Below, one piece after another: positions 1-7,675 of a stretch of 25,643 nt of DNA (the first letter of the stretch is position 1; every line of letters begins with the position of its first letter). A model generated the notes under the pieces. The model was not told where the DNA came from, ran no database searches, and saw only the letters and a list, made by a program, of their open reading frames with translations. A program made the position numbers and the translations under genes. Source of the stretch: UBA5177 sp002413265 (lineage in GTDB: Bacteria; Chloroflexota; UBA5177); NCBI GenBank assembly GCA_036752825.1, contig DAIORV010000020.1, positions 1-25,643 on the forward strand, given 5' to 3'.

Positions 1-268
1 TGATCCAGGGAGAATATGCGGGAGAGCTTCTCCCTTACGGCGTCTGTGTCGTCAGTGCCGGCGACTTCTACTTCCAGCTGCCCGGCGTTCTCAAGGATCT
101 GGACTGCCGCGGGCTGGAAGGTTTGTCGAGCAAGAAGGCGATGTACAGGCGCTCGCCCTCTCGCTGCCAGGTCCCGGAGATGGCTTCGAGGTTTCCCAGG
201 AAATCCAGGCTTTCACGCCAAGAAAACGGGCCTTTGGGAGTAACTGTGAAGCGTTTGTCTTGGGGCAC
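1..268 (-). pseudogene. AlkA-like DNA-3-methyladenine glycosylase, N-terminal part, frameshifted and cut by the window edge
   Basis: The 5' end of a gene read leftward from a GTG at 268, preceded by GGAGG with good spacing (complement of 274-278). The first ~47 residues (MPQDKRFTVTPKGPFSWRE..., then LYIAFLLDK) resemble the N-terminal domain of AlkA-type base-excision glycosylases, which remove alkylated bases. That frame runs on only to a stop at 68. The frame one base over stays open to position 1 and reads TFQPAAVQILENAGQLEVEV and, further on, VREKLSRIFSLD, which is the expected continuation of the same domain. Adding one base to the TTT at 122-124 (AAA on the coding strand) would fuse the two frames as ...LLDKTFQPAAV.... 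The catalytic helix-hairpin-helix region lies outside the window. The gene starts 38 bases after the permease stop on the same strand, so it may be the last gene of that operon. The frameshift could be a real inactivation or a homopolymer sequencing error; family assignment is by motif memory. Confidence 0.6.
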
Positions 269-306
269 CTATTCCTCCCTATTGAGTAATCCCCACGCCG
301 GCGCCC

Positions 307-1041
307 CTAGGCCGTCTGCCGGCGCAGTGTGGCCGCGCCCAACGCGATCGCCACCACGGTCCAGCCTGCCACGACGGCCAGATCCACCAGCACGGTTGAA
401 TTCAGACCGTTGGAGGCGCAGACACGAATCAGCCCGTCGACGGCGTACGTCAAAGGCACGACATCGGAGAGCCATTGGAGTGCGACCGCCATCTGATTGC
501 GTGGCGCGAACAAGCCGCACACCAGCGCCTGAGGCAGAACGATAGCCGGCAGGAACTGAACCGCCTGGAACTCTGTACGGGCGAAGGCGCTTAGGCACAG
601 CCCAAGAGCCATTCCCAGCAGCGCGTCGACGCAAGCGATTAGTAGGAGCATCGGAACCGATCCGGCCACTGTAAGGCCGAGCACAGTGAGAGAAACCAGC
701 GCGACGAGGATGACCTGAAGCAGGGCGACCATACCGAAGGCGACCGAATAGCCCGCGAGGAGATCGATCTTGCTCATCGGCATCGTCATCAGCCGTTCCA
801 GTGTTTCTGTCCTGCGCTCGCGCAGCATGGTTATGGCCGTCACAACAAACATCACGAGGAACGGAAACAGCCCGAGCAGCTTGGGCGCCTCTTGATCGAA
901 CGCGGAGACTGAATTGAAGACGTACCGCAGCAGGACCATGAGGAGTACCGGAACCGCCAGCATGAGTGCCAGCGTGCGAGGATCGTGGCGAAGCTGGACA
1001 AGAATCCGGCGAGTGGTCGCCCACGTGACGGACGGGCTCAT
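307..1041 (-). CDS. ABC-2 type transporter permease
   Basis: A 244-aa integral membrane protein with about six hydrophobic segments: roughly residues 25-42, 57-73, 100-125, 128-150, 160-180 and 215-235. Between the second and third lies a cytoplasmic stretch (MLRERRTETLERLMTMPMSK) that is characteristic of ABC-2 permeases of the DrrB/YhhJ type, which export drugs, lipids or polysaccharide precursors together with a separate ATPase. The LPAIVLPQALVCGLFAPR segment followed by LSDVVPLTYAVDGLI is also typical of the family. The ATG overlaps the stop of the upstream ATPase gene (ATGA at 1038-1041), so the two are translationally coupled and almost certainly form one exporter. The substrate cannot be told from the sequence. 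Confidence 0.9.
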   Translation of the reverse strand: MSPSVTWATTRRILVQLRHDPRTLALMLAVPVLLMVLLRYVFNSVSAFDQEAPKLLGLFPFLVMFVVTAITMLRERRTETLERLMTMPMSKIDLLAGYSVAFGMVALLQVILVALVSLTVLGLTVAGSVPMLLLIACVDALLGMALGLCLSAFARTEFQAVQFLPAIVLPQALVCGLFAPRNQMAVALQWLSDVVPLTYAVDGLIRVCASNGLNSTVLVDLAVVAGWTVVAIALGAATLRRQTA

Positions 1042-1808
1042 GACCTGCCCGGCTTCCGCTCAACAAGCCTCAGGAAAGCTTCTTCCAGGTCCGAGGTCCC
1101 TGTTCGTCTCTTGAGCTCCGCGGGAGTATCGTCTGCAATCAGGCGACCCTCTCGCATAAGGAGGAGTCGGTCACAGCGTTCAGCTTCGTCCATCACATGG
1201 CTCGAAATCAGGAGCGTGCTGCCGCCTGCCGCGAGCCGATGAAAGAGTGACCACAGGTCGCTGCGCAGCACGGGGTCGACACCGACAGTCGGCTCATCGA
1301 GCACGAGCACAGCGGGTGAGCCGAGTAGGGCGACGGCCAGGTTGACTCGCGATTGCTCACCCCCAGAGAGACTGCCGACCACGTGATCCACATATCCGCT
1401 CATGTCTACCTCGTCGACGACTCGATCGACGGCGTCTGGCGGCGCGCTGAGCACGGCCGCGAAGTAGCGAAGGTTTTCCCGGACAGTGATATCAGGGTAT
1501 ATGGCAGGATTCTGAGTCGAGTAACCGATTCTTCCTCTGAGGGCTGGGCTGCCTGCAGGCAGGTCGAGCACACGTGCGCTGCCGCTTGACACCGCCTGAA
1601 CTCCGACGATCACCCTCATGAGCGTGGTCTTTCCACAACCGCTTGGGCCGAGAAGACCGGTTACCGACGATCTGGCTATCGCGAAGCTCAAATTCCGAAG
1701 AACCTGCCGCCCTCCACGCTTCACCTGAAGTCCATCGACAGCCAGTACGGAATCTGTGCGTGAGGCTCTGCGCACTTCCCAACCTGTCGCCGGGTCGACT
1801 GTCGTCAT
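1038..1808 (-). CDS. ABC transporter ATP-binding protein (ABC-2 exporter partner)
   Basis: A 256-aa cytoplasmic ATPase that powers the downstream permease. It has a complete nucleotide-binding site: Walker A GPSGCGKTT, Q-loop in YSTQNPAIYPDITVRENL, signature LSGGEQSR, Walker B AVLVLDEPTVGVDP, and the H-loop SSHVMDEAERCD. The DEPTVGVDPVLR and SSHVMDEAE wording is that of the CcmA/DrrA-type group that pairs with ABC-2 permeases. The reading frame is open further upstream to 1928, but I choose ATG 1808 because it overlaps the stop of the preceding gene in an ATGA (1805-1808), and because the extra N-terminal residues would lie entirely inside that gene and look like shadow sequence (arginine- and glycine-rich). 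Confidence 0.92.
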   Translation of the reverse strand: MTTVDPATGWEVRRASRTDSVLAVDGLQVKRGGRQVLRNLSFAIARSSVTGLLGPSGCGKTTLMRVIVGVQAVSSGSARVLDLPAGSPALRGRIGYSTQNPAIYPDITVRENLRYFAAVLSAPPDAVDRVVDEVDMSGYVDHVVGSLSGGEQSRVNLAVALLGSPAVLVLDEPTVGVDPVLRSDLWSLFHRLAAGGSTLLISSHVMDEAERCDRLLLMREGRLIADDTPAELKRRTGTSDLEEAFLRLVERKPGRS

Positions 1809-2194
1809 GCTTCCTGGGCGTCTAGCTGAGCCGCCAGTTTGCGAGGTGCGACGGTTTGAAACGCATCCTTCAACAGGCCGGCGATCTCCTCCCAGTCCAG
1901 CGGAACATCGAGATATACGCCGAGCCATCCGCGGTGTCCGACATACGGAGGAACGAAGAACTGATCAGGAGCACCCGCCACCAGAAGATCCTGCGCCCCA
2001 GAAGGAACGGCGCACCAGAATGCCAGCCGCTCGTCGTGGTGGTGATTCGAGTACGTTACGAAGGTCTTCTTGTCCCGAATAAACCAAGTGGGCTCACCGT
2101 GACTGAGGCGTTCGGTCGTCTCGGGGAACGCGAGACAGAGCCCGCGCAACCGCTTTAGAGTGTCCTCATGTTGATTGGCGTTTTCAGATCGCAT
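1805..2194 (-). CDS. MmcQ/YjbR family protein
   Basis: A protein of about 129 aa with the MmcQ/YjbR fold: LRGLCLAFPETTERLSHGEPTWFIRDKKTFVTY at the start, then RLAFWCAVPSGAQDLLV, FFVPPYVGHRGWLGVYLD and a final helix after DWEEIAGLLKDAFQTVAP. Family members are small soluble proteins with a cyclodipeptide/DNA-binding-like alpha/beta fold and no settled biochemical role. I prefer ATG 2194, which has an AGAGAAG purine stretch just upstream; a start ten codons earlier at 2224 is also open but has no visible ribosome site. It is the first gene of the minus-strand operon, and its stop overlaps the ABC ATPase start. Its presence upstream of an exporter may be incidental. Confidence 0.85.
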   Translation of the reverse strand: MRSENANQHEDTLKRLRGLCLAFPETTERLSHGEPTWFIRDKKTFVTYSNHHHDERLAFWCAVPSGAQDLLVAGAPDQFFVPPYVGHRGWLGVYLDVPLDWEEIAGLLKDAFQTVAPRKLAAQLDAQEA

Positions 2195-2356
2195 ACTTCT
2201 CTTCGGCGTTTCGGCGCGCGTCATTGCGGTGTGGTCGCTATCAGAATACGTGGGCCTTCTGCGATGTGCATGAACGGCACTGATGATCGAGGGCGGCTCG
2301 CCGCCGAAACTGCGATACTGATCGGAAAAAGCTGAGGGGCAGAACGCGCCAGCACT
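2195..2356. promoter_or_regulatory. Divergent intergenic region between yjbR-like operon and cyclase gene
   Basis: This stretch must hold the promoters for the leftward operon and for the rightward cyclase gene. I see no convincing -35/-10 pair. There is a small perfect hairpin, GGCGG-CTCG-CCGCC at 2292-2305, and no strong Shine-Dalgarno directly ahead of ATG 2357 (GAGGGG lies about 18 bases upstream, too far to be ideal). Confidence 0.3.
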
Positions 2357-5350
2357 ATGACACCATGCGGAAACTGTGGCCGCCAGATCGGCGAGGACTT
2401 CGCCTTCTGTCCCTACTGCGGTACACCCTCGGTCGCGGCTACCCCGACCCGTGAGCAGCGGAAGCGAGTCACCATCCTCTTCTGTGATGTGACCGGCTCG
2501 ACCGCGCTGGGCGAGTCAACCGATCCGGAAACGCTACGAGCCGTGTTAGCCCGCTACTTCGAGCGCATGAAGGGCATCGTCGAGTCGCACGGCGGGACGG
2601 TGGAGAAGTTCATCGGCGACGCGGTCATGGCCGTGTTTGGCGTGCCGATCCTGCACGAGGATGACGCCCTGCGCGCCGTGCGGGCGGCATGGGAGATGCA
2701 GGCGGCCGTGCCAGATCTGGGACTCCAGACCCGGATCGGGGTCAACAGCGGCGAGGTGGTGACGGGGACCAAAGAACGCCTGGCAACCGGGGACGCCGTC
2801 AACGTGGCGGCACGCCTCGAGCAGGCAGCTGCGCCCGGTGAGATTCTGCTTGGCGAGCCGACTATCCGCTTGGTGCGGGAGGCAGTGGAGGTGGAGGCGG
2901 TGCCGCCGCTGACCCTCAAAGGGAAGAGCGAGCCGGTTCGCGCCTATCGGCTGCTCGGGCTCAAGGTGGCCGCTGAGCGCCGGTTCGGGACGGCGATGAT
3001 CGGGCGAGAACGAGAGCTGCGGCGGCTGCAGGACGCTTACGGCCAGATGGAGCACGACCAGTCCTGCCAACTCTTTACCATCCTGGGCGCAGCAGGCGTC
3101 GGCAAGTCGCGGCTGGCGGGGGAGTTCCTGGGTGGATTGGAGCACGCCCACATCGTGCGGGGCCGCTGTCTCTCTTATGGAGAAGGGATCACCTACTGGC
3201 CTGTGGTCGAGGTCCTCAAGCAGTTCGACACTTTGCCGTCGGATGCCTATGCGGCCTCGGCCCTGCAGTCATTGCTGGGGGAATCGCAGGTCGCAACGTC
3301 GGCCGAGGAGATTGCCTGGGGCTTTCGGAAGCTCCTGGAAGAGCAGGCCCAGGAGCTGCCGCAAGTGGTGGTGTTTGATGATCTGCAGTGGGGAGAAGAG
3401 ACCTTCCTGGATCTGGTCGAGCACATAGCCGATCTCTCGCGGGATGCTCCGATCCTTCTGCTCTGCATGGCTCGACCTGAGCTGCTGGAGCGGCGGCCAG
3501 GATGGGGCGGCGGAAAGTGGAACGCGACAACTGTGCTCCTCGAGCCGCTGGACGCCGCTGAGACGGATCGACTCCTCGACGACCTCGGTGGCGTGGAGGC
3601 GGGCCTGCGGGAACGGATCCGGGTGGCGGCGGAAGGCAATCCCCTGTATGTGGAAGAGATGCTGGCGCTGGTCCTGACCTCTTCAGACGGCGAGGTGACG
3701 GTGCCGCCGACCATCCAGGCGCTGCTCGCGGCACGGCTTGACCAGCTCGATCCCTCCGATCGGAGTGTTCTTGAATGTGGGGCGGTTGAGGGGCGGCTCT
3801 TTCATCAGAGTGCCGTTAGCGCACTGCTTCGGGAAGAGACGCACGTGGCAGGGCGATTGGTGGCTCTGGTGCGCAAGGAGCTGGTACGGCCGGCTCGGGC
3901 GCAGATAGCAGGCGACGACGCCTACCGGTTTCGGCATCTGTTGATCCGCGACGCGGCCTATGACGCCTTGCCCAAAGCAGTTCGAGCGGAACTTCACGAG
4001 CGGTTTGCCCGCTGGCTGGAGGAGCGAGGAGCGGACATCATCGATCTGGACGCGATCCTCGGGTACCACCTGGAACGGGCCGCTACATACAGGCAGGAGC
4101 TGGGGCAGCCGGATGATAAGCTGGCGGAACGGGCGGGAAAGTGGCTGGCGACCGCGGGGCGAAGGGCCGAGTGGCGCGGCGATACCCTGGCCGCGAGGGG
4201 ACTGCTGGAGCGAGCGCTTACTCTCTTGAGGCCCATTCGGCTGGACGTCGACCTGGAGCTGGATCTGGCCCTTCTGCAGCCGACTGAGCCGGAGCTAGTG
4301 GCCCTGGCTGAGGCGGTAGCCGCACGAGCCCGAGCCGTTAACGACCGTCGGGGTGAAGCGGTCGCCAGAGTCGTGGCTGCCCACCATCGCCACCTCACGT
4401 CCACCGAGACGATCGACGGGCTGGAAACTCTGGCCCGGGAGGTGCTCCCGATGCTTGAGAAGGTCGGGGACCATGTTGGACTGATACACGTTTGGAGGGC
4501 GCTCAGTAATGTCGCTAACCACCATTGCCGGTTCGAGGAGGAGGCACATGCGGCCGAGCAGGCAATGTACCACGCGCGGCACATCGGCCGACCTGGTCTC
4601 TTTGCGCTTCCTCACGCACTCATTCTTGGTCCCCGACCGGCGGACGACGCCTTGCGTACGCTGCTGCCCCTTCTCGCCGATGACCCCCACCCTGAGCCGA
4701 GGATGTGGAGTGCCATATTGCTCCACATGCTCGGACGCTTCGATGAGGCGCGGGCAACCGTGCAGGAGGCGAGCCGGCGGCTACGGGAGCTGACCGGTGA
4801 GTACGATGCCGCGCGGCTGACGGCGCTGTTCTCAACCTTTGCCGGCGATCATGAGACGGCTGCCCGTTCCTGGCGCGTGGTCTGTGACGGGATCGAGGCG
4901 CGGGGCAACCTCACTGTGCTGTCGACCTTCGCCCCGGCGCTGGGGCGCTCGCTGTGCGCGATCGGACGGTATGACGAGGCCGAACCCCTGGCACAACTCG
5001 GCCGGGAGCTGGGCGACGAGCAGGATATGGTGACGCAAATGCTCTGGCGGCAGGTGCAGGCCCTGGTCTTATCTCAGAGGGGACAGCACGAGGAGGCGGA
5101 GCGGCTGGCGCGCGAGGCGGTCGCTATTGGCGAACGGACGGACGCGCTCGTTTGGCAAGGTGATGCGCTGTGCGACCTGGCCGGCGTGCTGGAGCGGGCA
5201 GGGGGACCGCAAGATGCAGCAGCCGTCCTAGAACAGGCGCTGGAGCGCTACGAACGGAAGGGGAACGTGGCAATGGTCACCCAGGCCCGACAGCGGTTGA
5301 CGGCTGGGAAGGATGCAAAGGGAGAGATACGAACTTGGAATTCCCGATAG
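2357..5350 (+). CDS. Zinc-ribbon / class III nucleotidyl cyclase / AAA ATPase / TPR-like signalling protein
   Basis: A 997-aa multidomain protein. Residues 4-21 form a short zinc ribbon (C4, C7, C18, C21). Residues ~35-200 form a class III cyclase homology domain with every catalytic position present: metal aspartates D44 (FCDVTGST) and D88 (EKFIGDAV), purine-specifying K84 and D146, and transition-state N149 and R153 (NVAARLEQ). The Lys/Asp pair predicts adenylate rather than guanylate cyclase activity. From ~212 comes an AAA_16-type ATPase with Walker A GAAGVGKSRL (~244-253) and Walker B VVVFDDLQWGEE (~337). The C-terminal half is alpha-helical, TPR-like (repeated ALERAL, EEAERLAREAV patterns), ending near ALERYERKGN. 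No membrane helix and no LuxR DNA-binding domain are visible. The architecture is like the large predicted cyclase/AAA/TPR proteins common in Chloroflexota, actinobacteria and mycobacteria. The stimulus is unknown; cyclase activity is inferred from residues only. Confidence 0.93.
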   Translation: MTPCGNCGRQIGEDFAFCPYCGTPSVAATPTREQRKRVTILFCDVTGSTALGESTDPETLRAVLARYFERMKGIVESHGGTVEKFIGDAVMAVFGVPILHEDDALRAVRAAWEMQAAVPDLGLQTRIGVNSGEVVTGTKERLATGDAVNVAARLEQAAAPGEILLGEPTIRLVREAVEVEAVPPLTLKGKSEPVRAYRLLGLKVAAERRFGTAMIGRERELRRLQDAYGQMEHDQSCQLFTILGAAGVGKSRLAGEFLGGLEHAHIVRGRCLSYGEGITYWPVVEVLKQFDTLPSDAYAASALQSLLGESQVATSAEEIAWGFRKLLEEQAQELPQVVVFDDLQWGEETFLDLVEHIADLSRDAPILLLCMARPELLERRPGWGGGKWNATTVLLEPLDAAETDRLLDDLGGVEAGLRERIRVAAEGNPLYVEEMLALVLTSSDGEVTVPPTIQALLAARLDQLDPSDRSVLECGAVEGRLFHQSAVSALLREETHVAGRLVALVRKELVRPARAQIAGDDAYRFRHLLIRDAAYDALPKAVRAELHERFARWLEERGADIIDLDAILGYHLERAATYRQELGQPDDKLAERAGKWLATAGRRAEWRGDTLAARGLLERALTLLRPIRLDVDLELDLALLQPTEPELVALAEAVAARARAVNDRRGEAVARVVAAHHRHLTSTETIDGLETLAREVLPMLEKVGDHVGLIHVWRALSNVANHHCRFEEEAHAAEQAMYHARHIGRPGLFALPHALILGPRPADDALRTLLPLLADDPHPEPRMWSAILLHMLGRFDEARATVQEASRRLRELTGEYDAARLTALFSTFAGDHETAARSWRVVCDGIEARGNLTVLSTFAPALGRSLCAIGRYDEAEPLAQLGRELGDEQDMVTQMLWRQVQALVLSQRGQHEEAERLAREAVAIGERTDALVWQGDALCDLAGVLERAGGPQDAAAVLEQALERYERKGNVAMVTQARQRLTAGKDAKGEIRTWNSR

Positions 5351-5934
5351 TCACGCAGCGGTTGATACTGCGTCCCTTCCTCCTGGATGATCTCGACGAC
5401 CTGTACGCCATTCAGTCGAGGCCCGATGTTACGAAATACCTCTACTGGAGCCCTCGAACTCGCGACGAGGTTCGTGAAGTCCTGGCGCGCAAAGTAGGAC
5501 AAACTGGCCTGTCACGGCAGGACGACGCACTTGTTCTGGCAATGACCAACCCTGGAAAACCTGGAACCAAGACAGGCGTCATTGGTGAGGTCATTCTGTG
5601 GTTGCGAAGTGTCGAGCACCGGCAAGGCGAGGTCGGCTTTGTGATGCATCCGGATCATCAAGGTCACGGGTTTGCCACGGAAGCGACCTCGGCTGTTCTC
5701 GATCTCGCTTTTGGCGAGCTGGGTCTCCACCGCGTCTACGGGCGCACGGACTTTCGCAACGAGGCGTCCGCGGCGCTCATGCGGAGACTGGGCATGCGCC
5801 AGGAGGCCCACTTCCTTCAGAACGAGATGTTCAAGGGAGAGTGGGGTGATGAGCTCGTCTTCGCGCTTCTCGAAGACGAGTGGCTCACTCGAAGCGAAAT
5901 AAAGAAGGCTGAACAAGCAGCTCCAATCTCGTGA
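5335..5934 (+). CDS. GNAT family N-acetyltransferase (RimJ/RimL-like)
   Basis: About 199 aa, transferring an acetyl group from acetyl-CoA to an amine of an unidentified substrate. The start of the fold, IVTQRLILRPFLLDDLDDLYAI, and the acetyl-CoA-binding loop VMHPDHQGHGFATEAT, followed by LHRVYGRTDFRNEASAALMRRLGM, are those of the RimJ/RimL subgroup (Acetyltransf_3). The frame is open back to 5170, but that part lies within the cyclase gene in another frame and is low in family-like residues. TTG 5335 is the best start: it sits about 9 bases after GGGAGAG (5320-5326) and gives the usual protein beginning LEFPIVTQRL. It overlaps the cyclase stop by 16 bases, suggesting co-transcription and coupling. 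Confidence 0.88.
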   Translation: MEFPIVTQRLILRPFLLDDLDDLYAIQSRPDVTKYLYWSPRTRDEVREVLARKVGQTGLSRQDDALVLAMTNPGKPGTKTGVIGEVILWLRSVEHRQGEVGFVMHPDHQGHGFATEATSAVLDLAFGELGLHRVYGRTDFRNEASAALMRRLGMRQEAHFLQNEMFKGEWGDELVFALLEDEWLTRSEIKKAEQAAPIS

Positions 5935-5959
5935 CGCTCCGAGCGTTTCAGACCATTCG

Positions 5960-6655
5960 ATGGAGGACTTCGCGGGCCTTCCTGACGGATTTCGGGCTTT
6001 GACCGCGACAGACGCAGCGACTCGAAGTGCAATGGTGTCAGCGCTCGGTTTGCGGAGCGGCAGGCTGCCACTGAGGCTGCTGAATCTCTATGTCGGACTC
6101 ATTCTGTTTGGCGTGAGCATGGCTTTGATGATCAAAGCGGGATTGGGCCTTTACCCTTGGGATGTCTTTCACCAGGGGATCGCGACGCGGACAGGTCTGC
6201 CGTTCGGCTGGGCAGTGATCGCCGTGAGTGCCGTCGTTCTCCTGCTTTGGATCCCGCTCCGCCAGATGCCGGGCATCGGTACCATCAGCAACGCCATCGT
6301 GATCGGGCTGATGGTGGACGCTGCTCTCCCCCTTGTACCGCATCCCTCCAGCCTCCCGCTGAGAGTGGCGTTGCTCCTCATCGGCGTGCTGGCCAATGGG
6401 GTCGCCACCGGGCTCTACATCGGCGCGGGTCTGGGCCCCGGTCCAAGAGACGGCCTCATGACCGGCATGGCCAGCCGCGGGCATTCGATTCGAATCGTGC
6501 GAACGAGCATCGAAGTTACAGTCCTCGCGGTTGGCTGGCTGCTCGGCGGCACGGTTGGAGTGGGAACGCTCCTATATGCCGTAAGCATAGGCCCGCTCGC
6601 TCAATTTTTCATTCCGCGGCTGTCGGTCGCGCCTCGGGCGGGAAGTCAGGAGTAG
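5960..6655 (+). CDS. YczE/YitT-like integral membrane protein
   Basis: Up to 231 aa with about five membrane segments. It matches the YczE type in the order LLNLYVGLILFGVSMALMIKAG, then LGLYPWDVFHQGIATRTGLPFG, LLLWIPLRQMPGIGT, GVATGLYIGAGLGPGPRDGLM and ELTVLAVGWLLGG-like IEVTVLAVGWLLGGTVGVGT. The function of this family is not established; the B. subtilis member lies next to surfactin regulatory genes. Two ATG starts are possible: 5960 and 6032. Neither has a strong ribosome site, and the conserved part begins only after residue ~35, so the protein may start at 6032 (207 aa). It lies 25 bases behind the GNAT gene on the same strand. Confidence 0.82.
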   Translation: MEDFAGLPDGFRALTATDAATRSAMVSALGLRSGRLPLRLLNLYVGLILFGVSMALMIKAGLGLYPWDVFHQGIATRTGLPFGWAVIAVSAVVLLLWIPLRQMPGIGTISNAIVIGLMVDAALPLVPHPSSLPLRVALLLIGVLANGVATGLYIGAGLGPGPRDGLMTGMASRGHSIRIVRTSIEVTVLAVGWLLGGTVGVGTLLYAVSIGPLAQFFIPRLSVAPRAGSQE

Positions 6656-6674
6656 CACCTGAGCTCGTGCAGTT

Positions 6675-6986
6675 TTATGCCGTAAAGCCCTTGCCTCCCA
6701 CCGGGACGACGAGAATCTGTTCGGGTGGACGAGCCAAAAGCGGGATGGTCGCCTGGATCAGCTCCGTGGCCCCTTCGTTCGAGAGCGAGGCTCGGTGGTC
6801 TTCCTCCCGATCCCAAATCTCCGACACCCAGACCACGTCCGGTTCTGAGGGTGACGTGTTGACGATGTAGAGCTCGCAGCCGGCGGCGTTTTCCACCAAG
6901 GAAGCCGCCTTCAGGAGCTGTTGAAGCAGCTCCTCACCCTTGCCCGCGTGGGCCGCGAACTTATTGAACATGCCGAACTTGGTCAT
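6675..6986 (-). CDS. Antibiotic biosynthesis monooxygenase (ABM) domain protein
   Basis: A 103-aa single-domain protein of the ABM/dimeric alpha-beta barrel type. MTKFGMFNKFAAHAGKGEEL opens with the first strand and helix, followed by the typical CELYIVNTSPSEPDVVWVSEIWDREEDHRASL pattern. Relatives include quinol monooxygenases, haem-degrading enzymes and many small proteins of unknown role, so the exact reaction is not predictable. ATG 6986 is preceded by AAGGAA with good spacing. It converges on the YczE-type gene (19-base gap) and diverges from the YdeI-like gene across a 61-base interval. Confidence 0.85.
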   Translation of the reverse strand: MTKFGMFNKFAAHAGKGEELLQQLLKAASLVENAAGCELYIVNTSPSEPDVVWVSEIWDREEDHRASLSNEGATELIQATIPLLARPPEQILVVPVGGKGFTA

Positions 6987-7047
6987 CAGAATTCCTTAAT
7001 ATGAAGTCGCCGTACGACTACGGGTCACCCGGAGGACATCGTCCAGA
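6987..7047. promoter_or_regulatory. Short divergent promoter interval between ABM and YdeI-like genes
   Basis: Only 61 bases separate the two divergent starts, so both promoters and both ribosome sites must fit here. An AAGGAA site serves the leftward gene. GGAGGA at 7031-7036 serves the rightward gene. An AT-rich CATATT lies just ahead of the leftward ribosome site. No operator is obvious. Confidence 0.3.
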
Positions 7048-7632
7048 GTGGAAACCACCAAACAAGGCGAACCTATCATCGCATTCGATTCTCTAGAAAG
7101 CTGGGAGGCGTGGCTGTCGAAGTCGCATGCGACCTCAAACGGTCTGTGGGTGAAAATTGCCAAGAAGGATTCGGGGGTCGATACGGTGATCTACGCGGAG
7201 GCGCTTGAGACGGCCCTGTGCTACGGCTGGATCGACGGCCAGAAGGGCCCTTTTGACGGCTCCTACTGGCTGCAGCGCTTCACGCCGCGTAAGCCGAGAA
7301 GCAAGTGGTCGAAGATCAATTGCGTCAAGGCCGAGGAGCTCATCTCATCTGGACACATGAAACCGGCCGGAATGAAGGAAGTCGAGCGGGCGAAGGCCGA
7401 CGGGCGATGGGAGGCGGCCTATGACGGGCAGAGGAAAGCGGGTGTTCCCGAAGATTTACTGGCCGCATTGACTGAGAACGAAGGCGCACAGGAATTCTTC
7501 GACACGCTGGATAGCACGAATAGGTATGCAATTCTCTATCGTATTCAGGACGCGAAGAAACCCGAGACTCGGGCGAGGAGGATCGAGAAATTTGTTGCAA
7601 TGCTGAGCGAGGGCAAGAAGATCCACCCGTGA
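7048..7632 (+). CDS. YdeI/OmpD-associated family protein
   Basis: A 194-aa soluble protein with the family's marks: EAWLSKSHATSNGLWVKIAKK near the start, the conserved ALETALCYGWIDGQ, then SYWLQRFTPRKPRSKWSKIN and a C-terminal helical YdeI part (RYAILYRIQDAKKPETRARRIEKFVAML). Family members are called bacteriocin-protection or YdeI/OmpD-associated proteins, but their molecular role is poorly defined. It starts at GTG 7048, eleven bases downstream of GGAGGA (7031-7036). Confidence 0.9.
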   Translation: METTKQGEPIIAFDSLESWEAWLSKSHATSNGLWVKIAKKDSGVDTVIYAEALETALCYGWIDGQKGPFDGSYWLQRFTPRKPRSKWSKINCVKAEELISSGHMKPAGMKEVERAKADGRWEAAYDGQRKAGVPEDLLAALTENEGAQEFFDTLDSTNRYAILYRIQDAKKPETRARRIEKFVAMLSEGKKIHP

Positions 7633-7675
7633 ACACGACTGTTGACCCGCGGAGGCCTGGTTTCAGGCGGCTCCC

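Noticed and set aside
269..1066. Long minus-strand frame of 265 codons overlapping the ABC-2 permease in another frame
   Set aside because: It is rich in Arg/Ala/Gly without domain pattern, while the 244-codon frame over the same bases encodes a clear membrane permease.
1809..1928. N-terminal extension of the ABC ATPase frame
   Set aside because: It lies wholly inside the YjbR-like gene, and ATG 1808 with the ATGA overlap gives the usual protein.
2292..2305. GGCGG-CTCG-CCGCC hairpin in the divergent region before the cyclase gene
   Set aside because: It is a short GC stem, easily found by chance in such sequence, with no T-tract and no gene end next to it.
5170..5334. Upstream extension of the GNAT frame
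   Set aside because: It overlaps the cyclase gene and has no GNAT-like residues; TTG 5335 has a ribosome site and fits the family.
5934..5946. ACGCT-CCG-AGCGT hairpin after the GNAT gene, possible terminator
   Set aside because: The five-pair stem is weak and only TT follows, with the next gene just 14 bases on in the same direction.
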